Source of the DNA: Rhizobium sp. BK313
GTDB lineage: Bacteria; Pseudomonadota; Alphaproteobacteria; Rhizobiales; Rhizobiaceae
Reading direction: 5' to 3'
Assembly (NCBI RefSeq): GCF_014193655.1
Contig: NZ_JACHZQ010000001.1
Coordinates: forward strand, 1,798,001 to 1,862,000
Length of the DNA stretch: 64,000 nt
Under the pieces are notes generated by a model that saw only the letters and a list, made by a program, of their open reading frames with translations, searched no databases and was not told the origin of the DNA. Shown here in pieces: positions 38,712 to 47,917 of this stretch (the first letter of the stretch is position 1; each line of letters starts with the position of its first letter). The position numbers and the translations under genes were made by a program.

Positions 38712-39143
38712 TTAACCTACCACTTCCAGGCCCATCGCACGGGCAGAGCCCTCGATCATGGCCATTGCGCCTTCGATATCGGCGGCGTTCAGATCCTTCA
38801 TCTTGGCTTCGGCAATCGACTTGACCTGAGCCTTGGTGAGCGTGCCAGCCTTGGCACCCTTGCCCGGGGTCTTCGAGCCGGACTGGATCTTCGCTTCCTT
38901 CTTCAGGAAGTAGCTGACCGGCGGCTGCTTCATTGCGAAGGTGAAGGACTTGTCCTGGTAGTAGGTGATGACGACCGGGATCGGCATACCCTTTTCCATT
39001 TCCTGCGTGGCGGCATTGAACGCCTTGCAGAATTCCATGATGTTAATGCCACGCTGACCAAGCGCAGGACCGATCGGCGGCGACGGATTCGCCGAGCCGG
39101 CCTTAACCTGCAGCTTGAGCTGGCCTGCAACTTTCTTAGCCAT
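38712..39143 (-). CDS. rplK: 50S ribosomal protein L11
   Basis: 143 aa. [20 protein letters not shown] at 39143 is the family start, ten codons inside the open frame. [20 protein letters not shown] is the thiostrepton-binding N-domain; the C-domain binds 23S rRNA. Upstream is a 178-base gap after nusG that probably holds a promoter. Confidence 0.98.
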   Translation of the reverse strand: MAKKVAGQLKLQVKAGSANPSPPIGPALGQRGINIMEFCKAFNAATQEMEKGMPIPVVITYYQDKSFTFAMKQPPVSYFLKKEAKIQSGSKTPGKGAKAGTLTKAQVKSIAEAKMKDLNAADIEGAMAMIEGSARAMGLEVVG

Positions 39144-39321
39144 ATCTCTCTGCCTTTCTAACTGACCGGTCACCCGGCCTTTTGTGCCGGATCGCTCCGG
39201 CGGCTGCGGTTGCGTGGTGCGGATGAAAAGGTCCGGCTAAGACCCCTGCCCTTCCACGCGGATTGCGGCGACGCCGCGGGATGTAAGAAAACGCTTGCCT
39301 ACATCCAAATTCAAACGAATA

Positions 39322-39852
39322 TCAGACCTTTTCGACCTGACTGTATTCCAGCTCGACCGGCGTAGCGCGGCCGAAAATCGACACTTCCACCTTCAGGCGC
39401 GAACGCTCCTCGTCCACATCCTGAACCGTGCCGTTGAACGATGCGAACGGACCGTCGGAAACGCGGACCTGTTCGCCGATCTCGAAGGATACGGAAGCCT
39501 TCGGCCGCTCGACACCTTCCTGAACCTGACCGAGAATGCGCTCGGCTTCATAATCCGGAATCGGAACGGGCTTATTGTCGGAGCCGAGAAAGCCTGTGAC
39601 CTTCGGCGTATTCTTGATCAGGTGATAGGCTTCATCCGTAAGATTGGCGCGCACCAGCACATAACCCGGGAAGAACTTGCGCTCGCTGTCAACCTTGCGA
39701 CCGCGACGCACCTCAACCACCTTTTCGGTCGGCACAAGGATCTTCTCGAACAGATGCTCGAGACCCTTCTGCTTGGCCTTCTCCTCGATGGATTCGGCCA
39801 CCTTCTTTTCGAAATTAGAATAAGCGTGGACGATGTACCAACGTGCCGCCAT
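39322..39852 (-). CDS. nusG: transcription termination/antitermination factor NusG
   Basis: 176 aa. N-terminal NGN domain (WYIVHAYSNFEKKVAESI, FFPGYVLVRANLTDEAYHLI) that contacts beta', and C-terminal KOW domain (IGEQVRVSDGPFASFNGTVQ) that binds Rho or S10. The ATG at 39852 is chosen over 39864 because MAARWYIVHAY matches the family. Eighteen bases after secE. Confidence 0.98.
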   Translation of the reverse strand: MAARWYIVHAYSNFEKKVAESIEEKAKQKGLEHLFEKILVPTEKVVEVRRGRKVDSERKFFPGYVLVRANLTDEAYHLIKNTPKVTGFLGSDNKPVPIPDYEAERILGQVQEGVERPKASVSFEIGEQVRVSDGPFASFNGTVQDVDEERSRLKVEVSIFGRATPVELEYSQVEKV

Positions 39853-39870
39853 GTTCATCTCCACTCGATA

Positions 39871-40071
39871 TCAATTGCCGGTATTCAGCACGTAGCCGAG
39901 AACCCAGCCGATGAGCTGGTCAGCAGCAAAGAAAAACAACGAGGCGAAAACGACCATGACAAGCACCATCACCGTCGAGATCATCGTCTCGCGGCGGGAC
40001 GGCCAAGTGATTTTCGACGTCTCGGAGCGGACCTGCTGCAGAAACGCTAGTGGATTCGATTTGGATGCCAT
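39871..40071 (-). CDS. secE: preprotein translocase subunit SecE
   Basis: 66 aa, single membrane helix (TVMVLVMVVFASLFFFAAD) preceded by the amphipathic stretch FLQQVRSETSKITWPSRRET, the SecE signature that clamps SecY. The short one-helix form is normal outside enterobacteria. It starts at 40071, about 200 bases after tRNA-Trp. Confidence 0.95.
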   Translation of the reverse strand: MASKSNPLAFLQQVRSETSKITWPSRRETMISTVMVLVMVVFASLFFFAADQLIGWVLGYVLNTGN

Positions 40072-40267
40072 TGACTGCCCACGCAATTACGGCGCGTAAA
40101 GCTGAACATATCAGCCCCACGCACCGCGTGTCTGTTGAACCCTACATAAACATCGATTCCCAATTTAACAAGAGGGAATTCGGTGCTTTCGAAAATTTGC
40201 CGCCAATCCGGCATAATCCCCGACCCAAGAAGCAGCGAAACAATCGCGCCAGTCGAACCGAGGAAAA

Positions 40268-40343
<76 letters not shown>

Positions 40344-40557
40344 TCATGCTTCGAGCACTCGCGCCGTGCAGTTGCCCGCCAGAGCCTTTCGAAAACATGG
40401 CGCTCCTTTAAGACGGGACGAAACGATTGGCAAGTGCGTTTTTCGTTTTTTCCAAACGGGGTCCACAGCGTCGATGGATGCGGTCGATTCACGACGCCGC
40501 CGGCGACGGGAATTGCAACCTTTGTGGCGCTCCCCTGAGGCGTCGCACAGACAATTC

Positions 40558-41442
40558 TCAGCCCTCCTTCTGCTCCCCCGGCGTTCCCTTGGGCTTCCGC
40601 TTGAGGAACTTCGGCCTCAGACGGCGCAGGAAATTGTCTGTGGAGCGAATCACATTGGTCAACGAGATTAGCTTGTCGACTTCGGCATCGGTATTGCTGA
40701 GCCGCTCGGACAATACTTCCGCAACCGCCAGCGAAATCTCGGCGGGTGGAATTTCGGAAAAGCGTTCGGCCAGCTTGGCGTAGGGATTGGCAGACACGCC
40801 GCCGTTTATGGTGATCTTCCCCAGCCGGGCAAAGAGGCGCAGGAATGTCTGCTCGAAGGTCCAGTCGTGAACCGACACCACCCTCCATTTTTCGCTACGC
40901 TTGGCCGAGAACCCGGCGAGCACAATAGCGCCGGGTAACTTCAGATCACTCAACCAAAGCGCCATGGCAAAGCCGCTGGTTGGCGTCTTTCCCTCCGTAT
41001 AGAAATCGTTGCAAAAGCCGACGAGATCGAGATGTCCGGTCGGGGCGCCCTGGAAGTCTGCGGCGGGATTCAGTTTTTCCTCAAGCCCGAGACGGATGTT
41101 CATGATGCCGAGGAAATATTCCTTCGGGAAAAATTTGACAACGTCGCCAACCTCACCCCGATAGACGATGTTGGCGCCGCGGGGCTGTCCGCGCGAGATC
41201 AGCAGCGAATGACCGTGGAACGGACGATCGAGGACCTTGTAGACCTTGTTGAAGAAGACGAAGAGCGCGCTCGACGGAAACTGCGCCTGAAGGCTGCCGA
41301 TATCAACCGCATCGCTGTTTGCGACAAGAACGATATGGGAGAACGCCGCCAGTATGGACCGCCAATCATCGACGGTCGTCAAACCTGCGGCGGCGCCTGC
41401 AGCCGGGAAGTCAATCTTGCCCGTTCCGGTTTCGGAGGCCAC
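40558..41442 (-). CDS. glycosyltransferase family 29 / sialyltransferase-like protein
   Basis: About 294 aa from a GTG at 41442; an ATG at 41505 would give 315 aa but overlaps the upstream gene by 46 bases. No signal peptide. Two regions resemble sialyltransferase motifs: IVLVANSDAVDIGSL followed by FVFFNKVYKV (like the L motif), and TPTSGFAMALWLSDLKLPGA then VLAGF (like the S motif), ending in a late HDWTFEQTFLRL with the conserved His and Glu. This suggests transfer of a sialic acid-type or Kdo-type sugar to surface polysaccharide. The C-terminus is basic (RRLRPKFLKRKPKG). It follows a GT8-like gene and an epimerase. The assignment is from motif reading only. Confidence 0.55.
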   Translation of the reverse strand: MASETGTGKIDFPAAGAAAGLTTVDDWRSILAAFSHIVLVANSDAVDIGSLQAQFPSSALFVFFNKVYKVLDRPFHGHSLLISRGQPRGANIVYRGEVGDVVKFFPKEYFLGIMNIRLGLEEKLNPAADFQGAPTGHLDLVGFCNDFYTEGKTPTSGFAMALWLSDLKLPGAIVLAGFSAKRSEKWRVVSVHDWTFEQTFLRLFARLGKITINGGVSANPYAKLAERFSEIPPAEISLAVAEVLSERLSNTDAEVDKLISLTNVIRSTDNFLRRLRPKFLKRKPKGTPGEQKEG

Positions 41443-41459
41443 GCCCTGATCCAGCCCGG

Positions 41460-42146
41460 TTACTTCTGCTGGACGTGCAGCATGCGATCCCGCATGGCAA
41501 ACCATTCCTCGGCATAGTCATCGTTGCGATACTCGTCGAAATACGGGCCGCCGTCGGTGAAATGCACCAATTGCGCATCCGGCCGGTAGTCATATTCGTT
41601 GACGAGATAATTCCAGGTCACCGGGACCTCACCGATCTGGTCGTCGCTTTCCAGCCACTTGAACTGATGGAGTTGAAGCCCCGTGGCGGTGTTGACGTAA
41701 TCCTTCGTCAATGCGCGGCATTTGGCATTGTTGAAGAGGATCATGCTCGACCAATTCTTCTTTTCATATTTGGTCTGAGTCTGGCCAAGGAACTTCGTTT
41801 CGATCTTCGGCTGATAGTCATGCTTGACGCACATTGCGGCATAGCGATCGTCGCGCAACTTCCAGAGTTCGGCAATATCGGCGCGGGCGAGCATGTCGCA
41901 ATCCATGAAGATGCTCCAGCCCTCGTAATCGCTGAGGTAGGGAACCAGGAAGCGGGAGAAGGAAAACTCGGTCGACTGCAGCGGATTGCGCTCGCGCGTG
42001 AAAATGCCGTCGAGATTGCTGAGAACGATCGGTGAAAACACCACCGGGATCGAAGAGCGCTCGATTATGCTTTGCGCGAGGACGTGATAGGCGACGACCT
42101 CCTTGGAATCAAAGCCGACAAAAATACGTGCAACACCGTCGTTCAT
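41460..42146 (-). CDS. GT8-like glycosyltransferase
   Basis: 228 aa. It starts ARIFVGFDSKEVVAYHVLAQ, and the nucleotide-sugar site has the D-x-D motif in YEGWSIFMDCDMLARADI. WSSMILFNNAKCR and the final VHFTDGGPYF, with the late metal-binding His, fit glycosyltransferase family 8 and related galactosyl/glucosyl enzymes. ATG at 42146 follows GGAGGG closely and is preferred to a TTG at 42173. It probably acts on surface polysaccharide at the cytoplasmic face; acceptor unknown. Confidence 0.75.
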   Translation of the reverse strand: MNDGVARIFVGFDSKEVVAYHVLAQSIIERSSIPVVFSPIVLSNLDGIFTRERNPLQSTEFSFSRFLVPYLSDYEGWSIFMDCDMLARADIAELWKLRDDRYAAMCVKHDYQPKIETKFLGQTQTKYEKKNWSSMILFNNAKCRALTKDYVNTATGLQLHQFKWLESDDQIGEVPVTWNYLVNEYDYRPDAQLVHFTDGGPYFDEYRNDDYAEEWFAMRDRMLHVQQK

Positions 42147-42470
42147 GGTCCCTCCGAAGCGGCTGACCGCCAAAGAGATCAGCCGGTTGAACTAGCTTTC
42201 CATCGCAACGCAAATCGCGCTGCCTAACATCCTGCAGGCCCGTAAGCCACATGATGTTCATTCATAACACGAAGCGCGAATGCCACTGCAATTTCCACGA
42301 TACGCCTCGCGAACGCAAACCTACTTACTTCAACCCGGATATTTGTCGAGTGTTTGCGGAAGCATTTTTGGTTTTCGTCCGTAACAAATGGAGAGGGACC
42401 CCTCCCTTTGCGAGGTTTCGACCGGGCGTCGCGACGGCGCCCGGCTTTCATATTGGCCGGTAGTGTAGTT
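42147..42470. other. 324-bp intergenic region, no gene seen
   Basis: Between the epimerase and the GT8-like gene, both on minus. A hairpin CCGGGCG / CGCCCGG at 42422-42444 follows the epimerase stop by about 27 bases but has no U-run. The middle is more AT-rich than its surroundings (42240-42380) and may hold the promoter of the glycosyltransferase pair. Confidence 0.5.
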
Positions 42471-43364
42471 TCAAACCTTCACGTAACGGCGCCAGTTGTG
42501 CTCTTCCTTGAACCCCAAAACCTCACGGATCTTGCGGTTGGAGAGCAGGCCTTCATATTCGCCGATCTCGCGGGTGAAAGGCACGTTCGGGTAGTACTTG
42601 GCAGCCAGTTCCCGGGACGGCGTGTTGGCCGATACCGTGTCGTTGGCGGCGTTGAACACCTGAAAGCCGAGACCGCTTTTTTCGATGCAGAGATGGACGA
42701 TCTGACCGAGATCACGGGCGTCGATATAGCTCCAGGCGATTCGCTTGCGGATATCGGTATTGGCGAAATACTCCGGGAAGCGCTCATATTCGTGGGGCTC
42801 GATGACGTTGCCGATGCGTAGCGCATAGACGTCAATGCCGAACCGCTCGGCGAAGGCGCGGGCCGTCTTCTCGTTCAAGACCTTCGACAGACCGTAGGAA
42901 TCCATCGGATTGACATCATAGTCCTCCTCCAAGGGGAACTGGTGGAAATCCCGATGGCCTTCGGCGAAGCAGACGCCATAGGTCGTTTCGCTGGAGGCAA
43001 CGATGATCTTCTTGATGCCGAGCTTTGCCGCTGCTTCGATGACGTTGTAGGTGCTCATCGTATTGATGCGGAAGGTTTCGTTGTCCGGCTTCAGCAGGAT
43101 GCGCGGCACAGCGGCGAAATGCACGACGACGTCAAAGGGCTGCACACCCTTACCCTGATCGAGATCGGGGAAATCCCGATGCATCGTGAGCACGTTGTAG
43201 ACTTGTCCCGCATCGGTGACATCGGCATTCAGATTGGTGACGCCGGGGCTGTTCAGCGGCACGAGATCGACATTGTGGACCTCGTAACCGGCATTGACCA
43301 GCCAGGGAACGGTGTGACGCCCGGCCTTGCCGCTGCCGCCGGTAAACAATATGCGCTTTTTCAT
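42471..43364 (-). CDS. NAD-dependent sugar epimerase/dehydratase
   Basis: 297 aa, extended short-chain dehydrogenase. The Rossmann motif is LFTGGSGKAGRHTV at residues 6-18, the NAD-adjacent HFAAVPR is near 80, and the catalytic Y-x-x-x-K is in YGLSKVLNEK with the upstream Ser in VASSETTYG. It most resembles nucleotide-sugar 4-epimerases. ATG at 43364 with AGGAGG well spaced; the open frame to 43598 is not real coding. Likely supplies a sugar nucleotide to the neighbouring glycosyltransferases; substrate unknown. Confidence 0.88.
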   Translation of the reverse strand: MKKRILFTGGSGKAGRHTVPWLVNAGYEVHNVDLVPLNSPGVTNLNADVTDAGQVYNVLTMHRDFPDLDQGKGVQPFDVVVHFAAVPRILLKPDNETFRINTMSTYNVIEAAAKLGIKKIIVASSETTYGVCFAEGHRDFHQFPLEEDYDVNPMDSYGLSKVLNEKTARAFAERFGIDVYALRIGNVIEPHEYERFPEYFANTDIRKRIAWSYIDARDLGQIVHLCIEKSGLGFQVFNAANDTVSANTPSRELAAKYYPNVPFTREIGEYEGLLSNRKIREVLGFKEEHNWRRYVKV

Positions 43365-43528
43365 GAAACATCCTCCTGGTGAAATCGAGCGATAGATAGA
43401 CCCTTTCTGGCATTTCGCAAGGCGGGCGAAGCAGTTAGATTGCCTCCACCGGCCGATAGGCAACGCGCACAACGGGCTTCCCAGCCACAATTTCGTGATG
43501 CACGGGCGAAGGAGAGTCAAAGAGCGAA

Positions 43529-44068
43529 ATGCGTGCGATTGGGCTTGTCGACTACGATCCTGCATGGCCGGCTCTCTTCGAAAGCCGGCGCGAGGCAATC
43601 GCCGCCCTGCTCGGCCATCCGGCCGCTATTCACCATATTGGAAGCACAGCCGTCCCCGGACTTTGCGCCAAGCCCAAGCTCGATATCGATGCCGTGCTCT
43701 CATCGGATGAAGCAAGGATCGACGCCACGGAACGTCTAGAGAAAGATGGCTATATCTTCCATGGCGATCTACACGGAGCCGGCAGATGGGCTTTCACCAA
43801 GAACGAAACGCCTTATGGCACACGCCTCTATCTATGCATGCCGGGCAATCTCGCCCATCATGATCGCATCCTCTTTCGCGATTACCTTTGCTCCCATCTC
43901 GAAACCGCCAAGAGCTACGCGGCACTGAAGCGGCGCCTGGCAGAGGAAGCAAACGGCGATTGGGATTACTATACCGGCGGCAAGACCGATTTTATTGCCG
44001 ATATTCTCCGCAGGGCTCTAGTCGAACTGGATAGCTTGCCGAAAGTCACCGACCAGAGACTTGGCTGA
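43529..44068 (+). CDS. GrpB family nucleotidyltransferase-like protein
   Basis: 179 aa, GrpB/UPF0157 family. Diagnostic stretch HHIGSTAVPGLCAKPKLDID (residues about 36-54) is the nucleotidyltransferase-fold G-S...D-x-D core. VDYDPAWPALFESRREAI is the usual N-terminus. The biochemical role is not known. Plus strand between two minus-strand genes, so single. Confidence 0.9.
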   Translation: MRAIGLVDYDPAWPALFESRREAIAALLGHPAAIHHIGSTAVPGLCAKPKLDIDAVLSSDEARIDATERLEKDGYIFHGDLHGAGRWAFTKNETPYGTRLYLCMPGNLAHHDRILFRDYLCSHLETAKSYAALKRRLAEEANGDWDYYTGGKTDFIADILRRALVELDSLPKVTDQRLG

Positions 44069-44077
44069 TGGAGTGAT

Positions 44078-44596
44078 TTATAGCGCCTGTCCGCGCAAAT
44101 GCTTCCGCACGTGGGCGGCGCATTGGTCGAGCGAAAGCTGGCTGGTATCGAAGATCTCGCAACCGTTCAGGACCGCTTCCCTGCGCAGATAGGCTGCCCA
44201 ATTCATCATGTTTTGATCCGCGAGCTCCGGCTGGCGTCTCCCGACTGCGAGCCGCTGCGCCCTGGTCGTGTCGTCGCAATCGACCAATAGCAGCCTGTAG
44301 CCGTCGATATCTGCCGCCGTGGCCGCTTCGGTGATGAAGGAAATCCGCATCTGCCCTTCGAACAGGACGGGCTTTCCACTCCCTGCAACCTTCGCCAAGC
44401 GCGCCATCCATTCGATAGTCTTGTCGCGCTGCCAGGCTTCCGGCGACCCGTGATCCCTGATCATCGCATCGACCGGCGGTACAGCGATGCTATCGAACCG
44501 ATAGACCGCAAAGTCATCCGGATACCTCTCGGCAATCGCGTCGGCGATCGCCGTCTTTCCGGAACCGGATGCGCCTGTCAAAACGATCAATCCCAT
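44078..44596 (-). CDS. P-loop NTPase, small kinase-like
   Basis: 172 aa. Walker A GASGSGKT (about residues 7-14) is followed by helical region and a base-type VLFEGQMRISF Walker-B-like stretch; DCDDTTRAQRL resembles the lid of small molecule or nucleoside kinases. ATG at 44596 has GGAGG; the longer frame to 44653 crosses the tuf terminator and is unlikely. Substrate unknown. Confidence 0.75.
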   Translation of the reverse strand: MGLIVLTGASGSGKTAIADAIAERYPDDFAVYRFDSIAVPPVDAMIRDHGSPEAWQRDKTIEWMARLAKVAGSGKPVLFEGQMRISFITEAATAADIDGYRLLLVDCDDTTRAQRLAVGRRQPELADQNMMNWAAYLRREAVLNGCEIFDTSQLSLDQCAAHVRKHLRGQAL

Positions 44597-44610
44597 CAGC
44601 TTCCTCCGAA

Positions 44611-44642
44611 ATGCGAAAGGCCCCGCTGTTTCCAGCGGGGCC
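44611..44642 (-). terminator. terminator of the second tuf gene
   Basis: A 10-bp perfect stem GGCCCCGCTG / CAGCGGGGCC with a four-base loop lies 25 bases after the tuf stop, followed on the minus strand by TTTCGCATTT. The kinase-like gene starts only 23 bases beyond it. Confidence 0.85.
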
Positions 44643-44667
44643 CTCGTAACCAACGAATAATTCGAGA

Positions 44668-45843
44668 TTACTCGACGATGCTTGCGACGATACCGGCGCC
44701 GACGGTGCGGCCGCCTTCGCGGATAGCGAAGCGCAGCTTTTCTTCCATCGCGATCGGAACGATCAGCTCGACGTCAACCGTGATGTTGTCGCCAGGCATA
44801 ACCATTTCCGTGCCTTCCGGAAGCGTCACGATGCCCGTAACGTCCGTCGTGCGGAAGTAGAACTGCGGACGGTAGTTCGTGAAGAACGGCGTATGACGGC
44901 CACCCTCTTCCTTCGTCAGGATGTAGGCTTCCGCCTTGAACTTCTTGTGCGGCTTGACAGTGCCCGGCTTGGCAAGGATCTGGCCACGCTCGACGCCGTC
45001 ACGGTTCACACCGCGGATCAGCGCGCCGATGTTGTCGCCGGCCTGGCCCTGATCGAGCAGCTTGCGGAACATTTCAACGCCGGTCACCGTCGTCTTCGAC
45101 GTCGGACGAATGCCGACGATTTCGACTTCTTCACCAACCTTGACAATGCCACGCTCGACGCGGCCCGTCACAACCGTACCACGGCCGGAGATCGAGAACA
45201 CGTCTTCGATCGGCATCAGGAACGGCTGGTCGATCGGACGCTCAGGCGTCGGGATGTAGGCGTCAACCGCTGCCATCAGCTCGCGGATCGCATCTTCACC
45301 GATCTTCTTGTCCGAATCTTCCAGAGCAGCAAGCGCCGAACCCTTGACAACCGGGATGTCATCGCCCGGGAAGTCGTAGGACGACAGAAGCTCGCGCACT
45401 TCCAGCTCGACAAGCTCGAGAAGCTCGGCGTCGTCAACCTGGTCGACCTTGTTCAGGAACACAACGATCGCCGGAACGCCGACCTGGCGCGCCAGCAGGA
45501 TGTGTTCGCGCGTCTGCGGCATCGGGCCGTCAGCAGCCGAGCAAACCAGGATCGCACCGTCCATCTGTGCCGCACCCGTGATCATGTTCTTCACATAGTC
45601 AGCGTGGCCGGGGCAGTCGACGTGCGCATAGTGACGTGCTGCTGTCTCATATTCAACGTGCGCCGTCGAAATCGTGATACCGCGCGCCTTTTCTTCCGGA
45701 GCCGCGTCGATCTGGTCATACGCCTTGAACTCACCGAAGTACTTCGTGATCGCTGCCGTCAGAGACGTCTTGCCGTGGTCAACGTGGCCGATCGTGCCGA
45801 TGTTAACGTGCGGCTTATTGCGCTCAAACTTACTCTTTGCCAT
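44668..45843 (-). CDS. tuf: elongation factor Tu, copy 2
   Basis: 391 aa, same protein as copy 1. Spot comparison along the whole length found no base difference in the coding sequence at a constant offset of 21959. Similarity stops at the stop codon on one side and two bases beyond the ATG on the other. It stands alone with its own terminator, away from the str operon, and has GGAAG before the ATG. The long open frame to 46134 is not coding. Confidence 0.99.
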   Translation of the reverse strand: MAKSKFERNKPHVNIGTIGHVDHGKTSLTAAITKYFGEFKAYDQIDAAPEEKARGITISTAHVEYETAARHYAHVDCPGHADYVKNMITGAAQMDGAILVCSAADGPMPQTREHILLARQVGVPAIVVFLNKVDQVDDAELLELVELEVRELLSSYDFPGDDIPVVKGSALAALEDSDKKIGEDAIRELMAAVDAYIPTPERPIDQPFLMPIEDVFSISGRGTVVTGRVERGIVKVGEEVEIVGIRPTSKTTVTGVEMFRKLLDQGQAGDNIGALIRGVNRDGVERGQILAKPGTVKPHKKFKAEAYILTKEEGGRHTPFFTNYRPQFYFRTTDVTGIVTLPEGTEMVMPGDNITVDVELIVPIAMEEKLRFAIREGGRTVGAGIVASIVE

Positions 45844-46225
45844 TTGAATGCTTCCTGTGAACGTAAATGGGTGACCCCGGCGAACCGGTTTAGTGCCGCC
45901 GTTTAAGGCTTTCGTCGCATTTGCGCAAGACTTAATTGCAGGCCCTATTCTTGGCGAACTGTAGCCGATGGCGGACAATACGCGCCTTCGACATTGATTC
46001 GCCGCGAAGGTTTCGCCGGCCGATCCGGAAAGACGTAAAAGCATTTGCCGGTTCAGGTGCTTAGATAGGCATGCTGAGGAAATAGTTCCAGATGTCCAAG
46101 CCGCCTCCGGAAACCAAGCCCATCTGTGGATCACCGAGCAAGAAAGACACCCTCCCCAACTAAAGAGAGGGCGCGATGATAGGCAGCCTTAGAAAGGACG
46201 CTGCCCTTCGAACAATGTGCTGCAA
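45844..46225. other. 382-bp intergenic region upstream of the second tuf
   Basis: No gene is apparent. It contains the tuf promoter region (minus) and, at its far end, a terminator of the DUF3597 gene. A weak promoter candidate on the minus strand is CTTGCG-N17-TTAAAC (about 45901-45929). No tRNA genes precede this tuf, unlike E. coli tufB. Confidence 0.5.
46145..46171 (-). terminator. terminator of the DUF3597 gene
   Basis: On the minus strand CCCTCTC pairs with GGGAGGG (one U-G, loop of eight), followed by TGTCTTTCTTG, 55 bases after the stop at 46226. The stem is short, so it is of moderate strength. Confidence 0.5.
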
Positions 46226-46669
46226 TCAATCAAGCAGGTCGGCCGGTACTTTGCCACCATTCTCCGAGAGCTTCTTCATCAGAGCCTTGTGCAGGAACAT
46301 GTTCATCTTCGCGGAATCCCCGGCGTCGCCGGTATAGCCCAGCTCCTGTGCAAGCTCCTTGCGTTCTGCAAGGCTCGCATCCATGCCGAGCGCCTTCATG
46401 AGGTCGACGATCGAATGTTTCCAGTCGAGTTTCTGGCCGCTCTTTTTAACGGCTGCATCCAGGATCGATGCGATATCCACAGGCGCGGCTTGGGCCGGCG
46501 CGGCCTGGGCACCCGCGGTTGGTGCCGATCCCGCAGAAGAAGAAGGTGCCTGTGCAGGCGCGGCTGTCGGAGCTCCACCGGCAGCGGCTGTTTGAGTGGC
46601 CGCAGGCTTAACTTCCGCCGCCTTCGCCTCGCCCCAGATCGCGCTCTTGATTTTGGCAAAAATTCCCAT
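46226..46669 (-). CDS. DUF3597 domain-containing protein
   Basis: 147 aa. N-terminal MGIFAKIKSAIWGEAKAAE, then a low-complexity Ala/Pro/Gln linker of about 45 residues, then the DUF3597 domain beginning VDIASILDAAVKKSGQKLDW and ending KKLSENGGKVPADLLD. The family is known mainly as a structure and is LysM-associated in some genomes; its role is unknown. ATG at 46669 is preceded by GGGGGAG. Confidence 0.88.
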   Translation of the reverse strand: MGIFAKIKSAIWGEAKAAEVKPAATQTAAAGGAPTAAPAQAPSSSAGSAPTAGAQAAPAQAAPVDIASILDAAVKKSGQKLDWKHSIVDLMKALGMDASLAERKELAQELGYTGDAGDSAKMNMFLHKALMKKLSENGGKVPADLLD

Positions 46670-47015
46670 TGGGTACTCCCCCATTTAAGCTGGCTTGTTG
46701 CTATCTATCGCCCCTTTCTGTTTAAGCAAGGCCTCACGTTAAAGATGCAAAGCAGGCAGTCCTGTCGCGATATGGCCGGGGCGAAGACCGGCATGCACCA
46801 TTCTCGCAATGGCAATGGCGCACGATGCGAACGATCGACAAATCGCCCAACCTCCGATTCGGCGCGCGGTACATGTATCGACCGAGTAGCTGCCGCAAAG
46901 ACTTCGAGCCTAGGCAACGGTCGGCAAATATTTGAAACTACAGCGGAGCTTTCGTCCGTTCCCTCAATTGCCGGTCGCATATTTCGCTCCATATAGCTCT
47001 GCAGGAGGAACATTC
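46670..47015. other. 346-bp divergent intergenic region
   Basis: Lies between the DUF3597 gene and the lipoprotein gene. I see no gene, repeat or clear promoter; it must hold both promoters. AT-rich patches around 46690-46725 and 46925-46945 are the best places. Confidence 0.45.
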
Positions 47016-47351
47016 ATGCGGAGCAAATCTCTACTCGCGGCCGTCGTCCTAGGGCTCGCTGGCCTGCTTTCGAGCTGTGTCAGCGAAAGCGGCCCTTACG
47101 GCTACAACGGGTACACCGGCGGCTACTACAGTGGCGGCTACTACGGCGGCACGGTCATATATGGCGGCAATAACTGGTACCGACCGCAATATCGCACCGA
47201 ACGCTATCGATATCGCAATGATCACCGCAGCTACCACAGACATGGACGACCCGAGCATTCGATGCATCATCGCCCTGAATATCGCCGCGACGGCCGGCCG
47301 GGCGGCCATTATCACCGCATAATTCTGCCCCGTGCCGAAGGGAACAAATAG
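47016..47351 (+). CDS. Tyr/Gly-rich lipoprotein
   Basis: 111 aa. The N-terminus MRSKSLLAAVVLGLAGLLSS C is a lipoprotein signal with lipobox LSSC. The mature part has GGYYSGGYYGG-type repeats in its first third and then His/Arg/Tyr-rich sequence (RYRNDHRSYHRHGRPE). Such proteins are usually outer-membrane anchored and of unknown role. ATG at 47016 has AGGAGG seven bases upstream, so the longer frame from 46932 is rejected. Confidence 0.85.
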   Translation: MRSKSLLAAVVLGLAGLLSSCVSESGPYGYNGYTGGYYSGGYYGGTVIYGGNNWYRPQYRTERYRYRNDHRSYHRHGRPEHSMHHRPEYRRDGRPGGHYHRIILPRAEGNK

Positions 47352-47536
47352 CGACACTGGCCGATAGGTCGGCAGATCCGATGGCAAAGCTCTCGCACTC
47401 TCTTTGCGCGCTTGGGGGGTGACGGCAATTGGGCCGCCGCCTAGGCATCGACAGATTGGAAGCAAACGGAAAATAAAAGACGCCCGCACTGAAAAACACC
47501 AGTGACACGAGGGCATAGCTAACTGTTTGAAGAACT

Positions 47537-47610
47537 TGGAGCGGGTAGCGGGAATCGAACCCGCGTATTCAGCTTGGAAGGCTGCTGCTCTACCATTGAG
47601 CTATACCCGC
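47537..47610 (-). tRNA. tRNA-Gly (TCC)
   Basis: 74 bases with encoded CCA. GCGGGTA acceptor, AGCTCAATGGTAGAGC D-arm, anticodon loop CTTCCAA and GGGTTCGATTCCC T-arm. Only 24 bases from tRNA-Tyr on the same strand, so probably one transcript. Confidence 0.97.
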
Positions 47611-47634
47611 GGGTGGCCAAGATCCTGTGCGGAA

Positions 47635-47719
47635 TGGTGGAGGGAGTTGGATTTGAACCAACGTAGGCTGAGCCAACGGATTTACAGTCCGTCCCCTTTA
47701 ACCACTCGGGCATCCCTCC
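47635..47719 (-). tRNA. tRNA-Tyr (GTA)
   Basis: 85 bases with encoded CCA and a long variable arm, as expected for tRNA-Tyr. GGAGGGA / TCCCTCC acceptor, anticodon loop CTGTAAA, GGTTCAAATCC T-arm. Upstream of tRNA-Gly. Confidence 0.97.
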
Positions 47720-47917
47720 AGTTTTCCGACTGGATCTTGCGACCAAGCTTGCCAGACCGGACGTCGCCGCCGCGATCTGCGCCGCGTATATGACCGCACC
47801 GTTTCCGTCTGTCAACATGAGGTCCCGCCAAAAATGACGAAAAAATTTCAACTTGCTGCAAAAGCCCACAGACGAAAGAGGACTATGCGCTCAAGGGCGC
47901 TCCCGCTATAAAGCCGC

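Noticed and set aside
42422..42444. GC-rich 7-bp hairpin after the epimerase gene as a terminator
   Set aside because: No U-run; kept only as a remark in the intergenic entry.
46932..47015. Longer N-terminus for the Tyr/Gly-rich lipoprotein
   Set aside because: It would bury the lipoprotein signal; the ATG at 47016 has a perfect AGGAGG.
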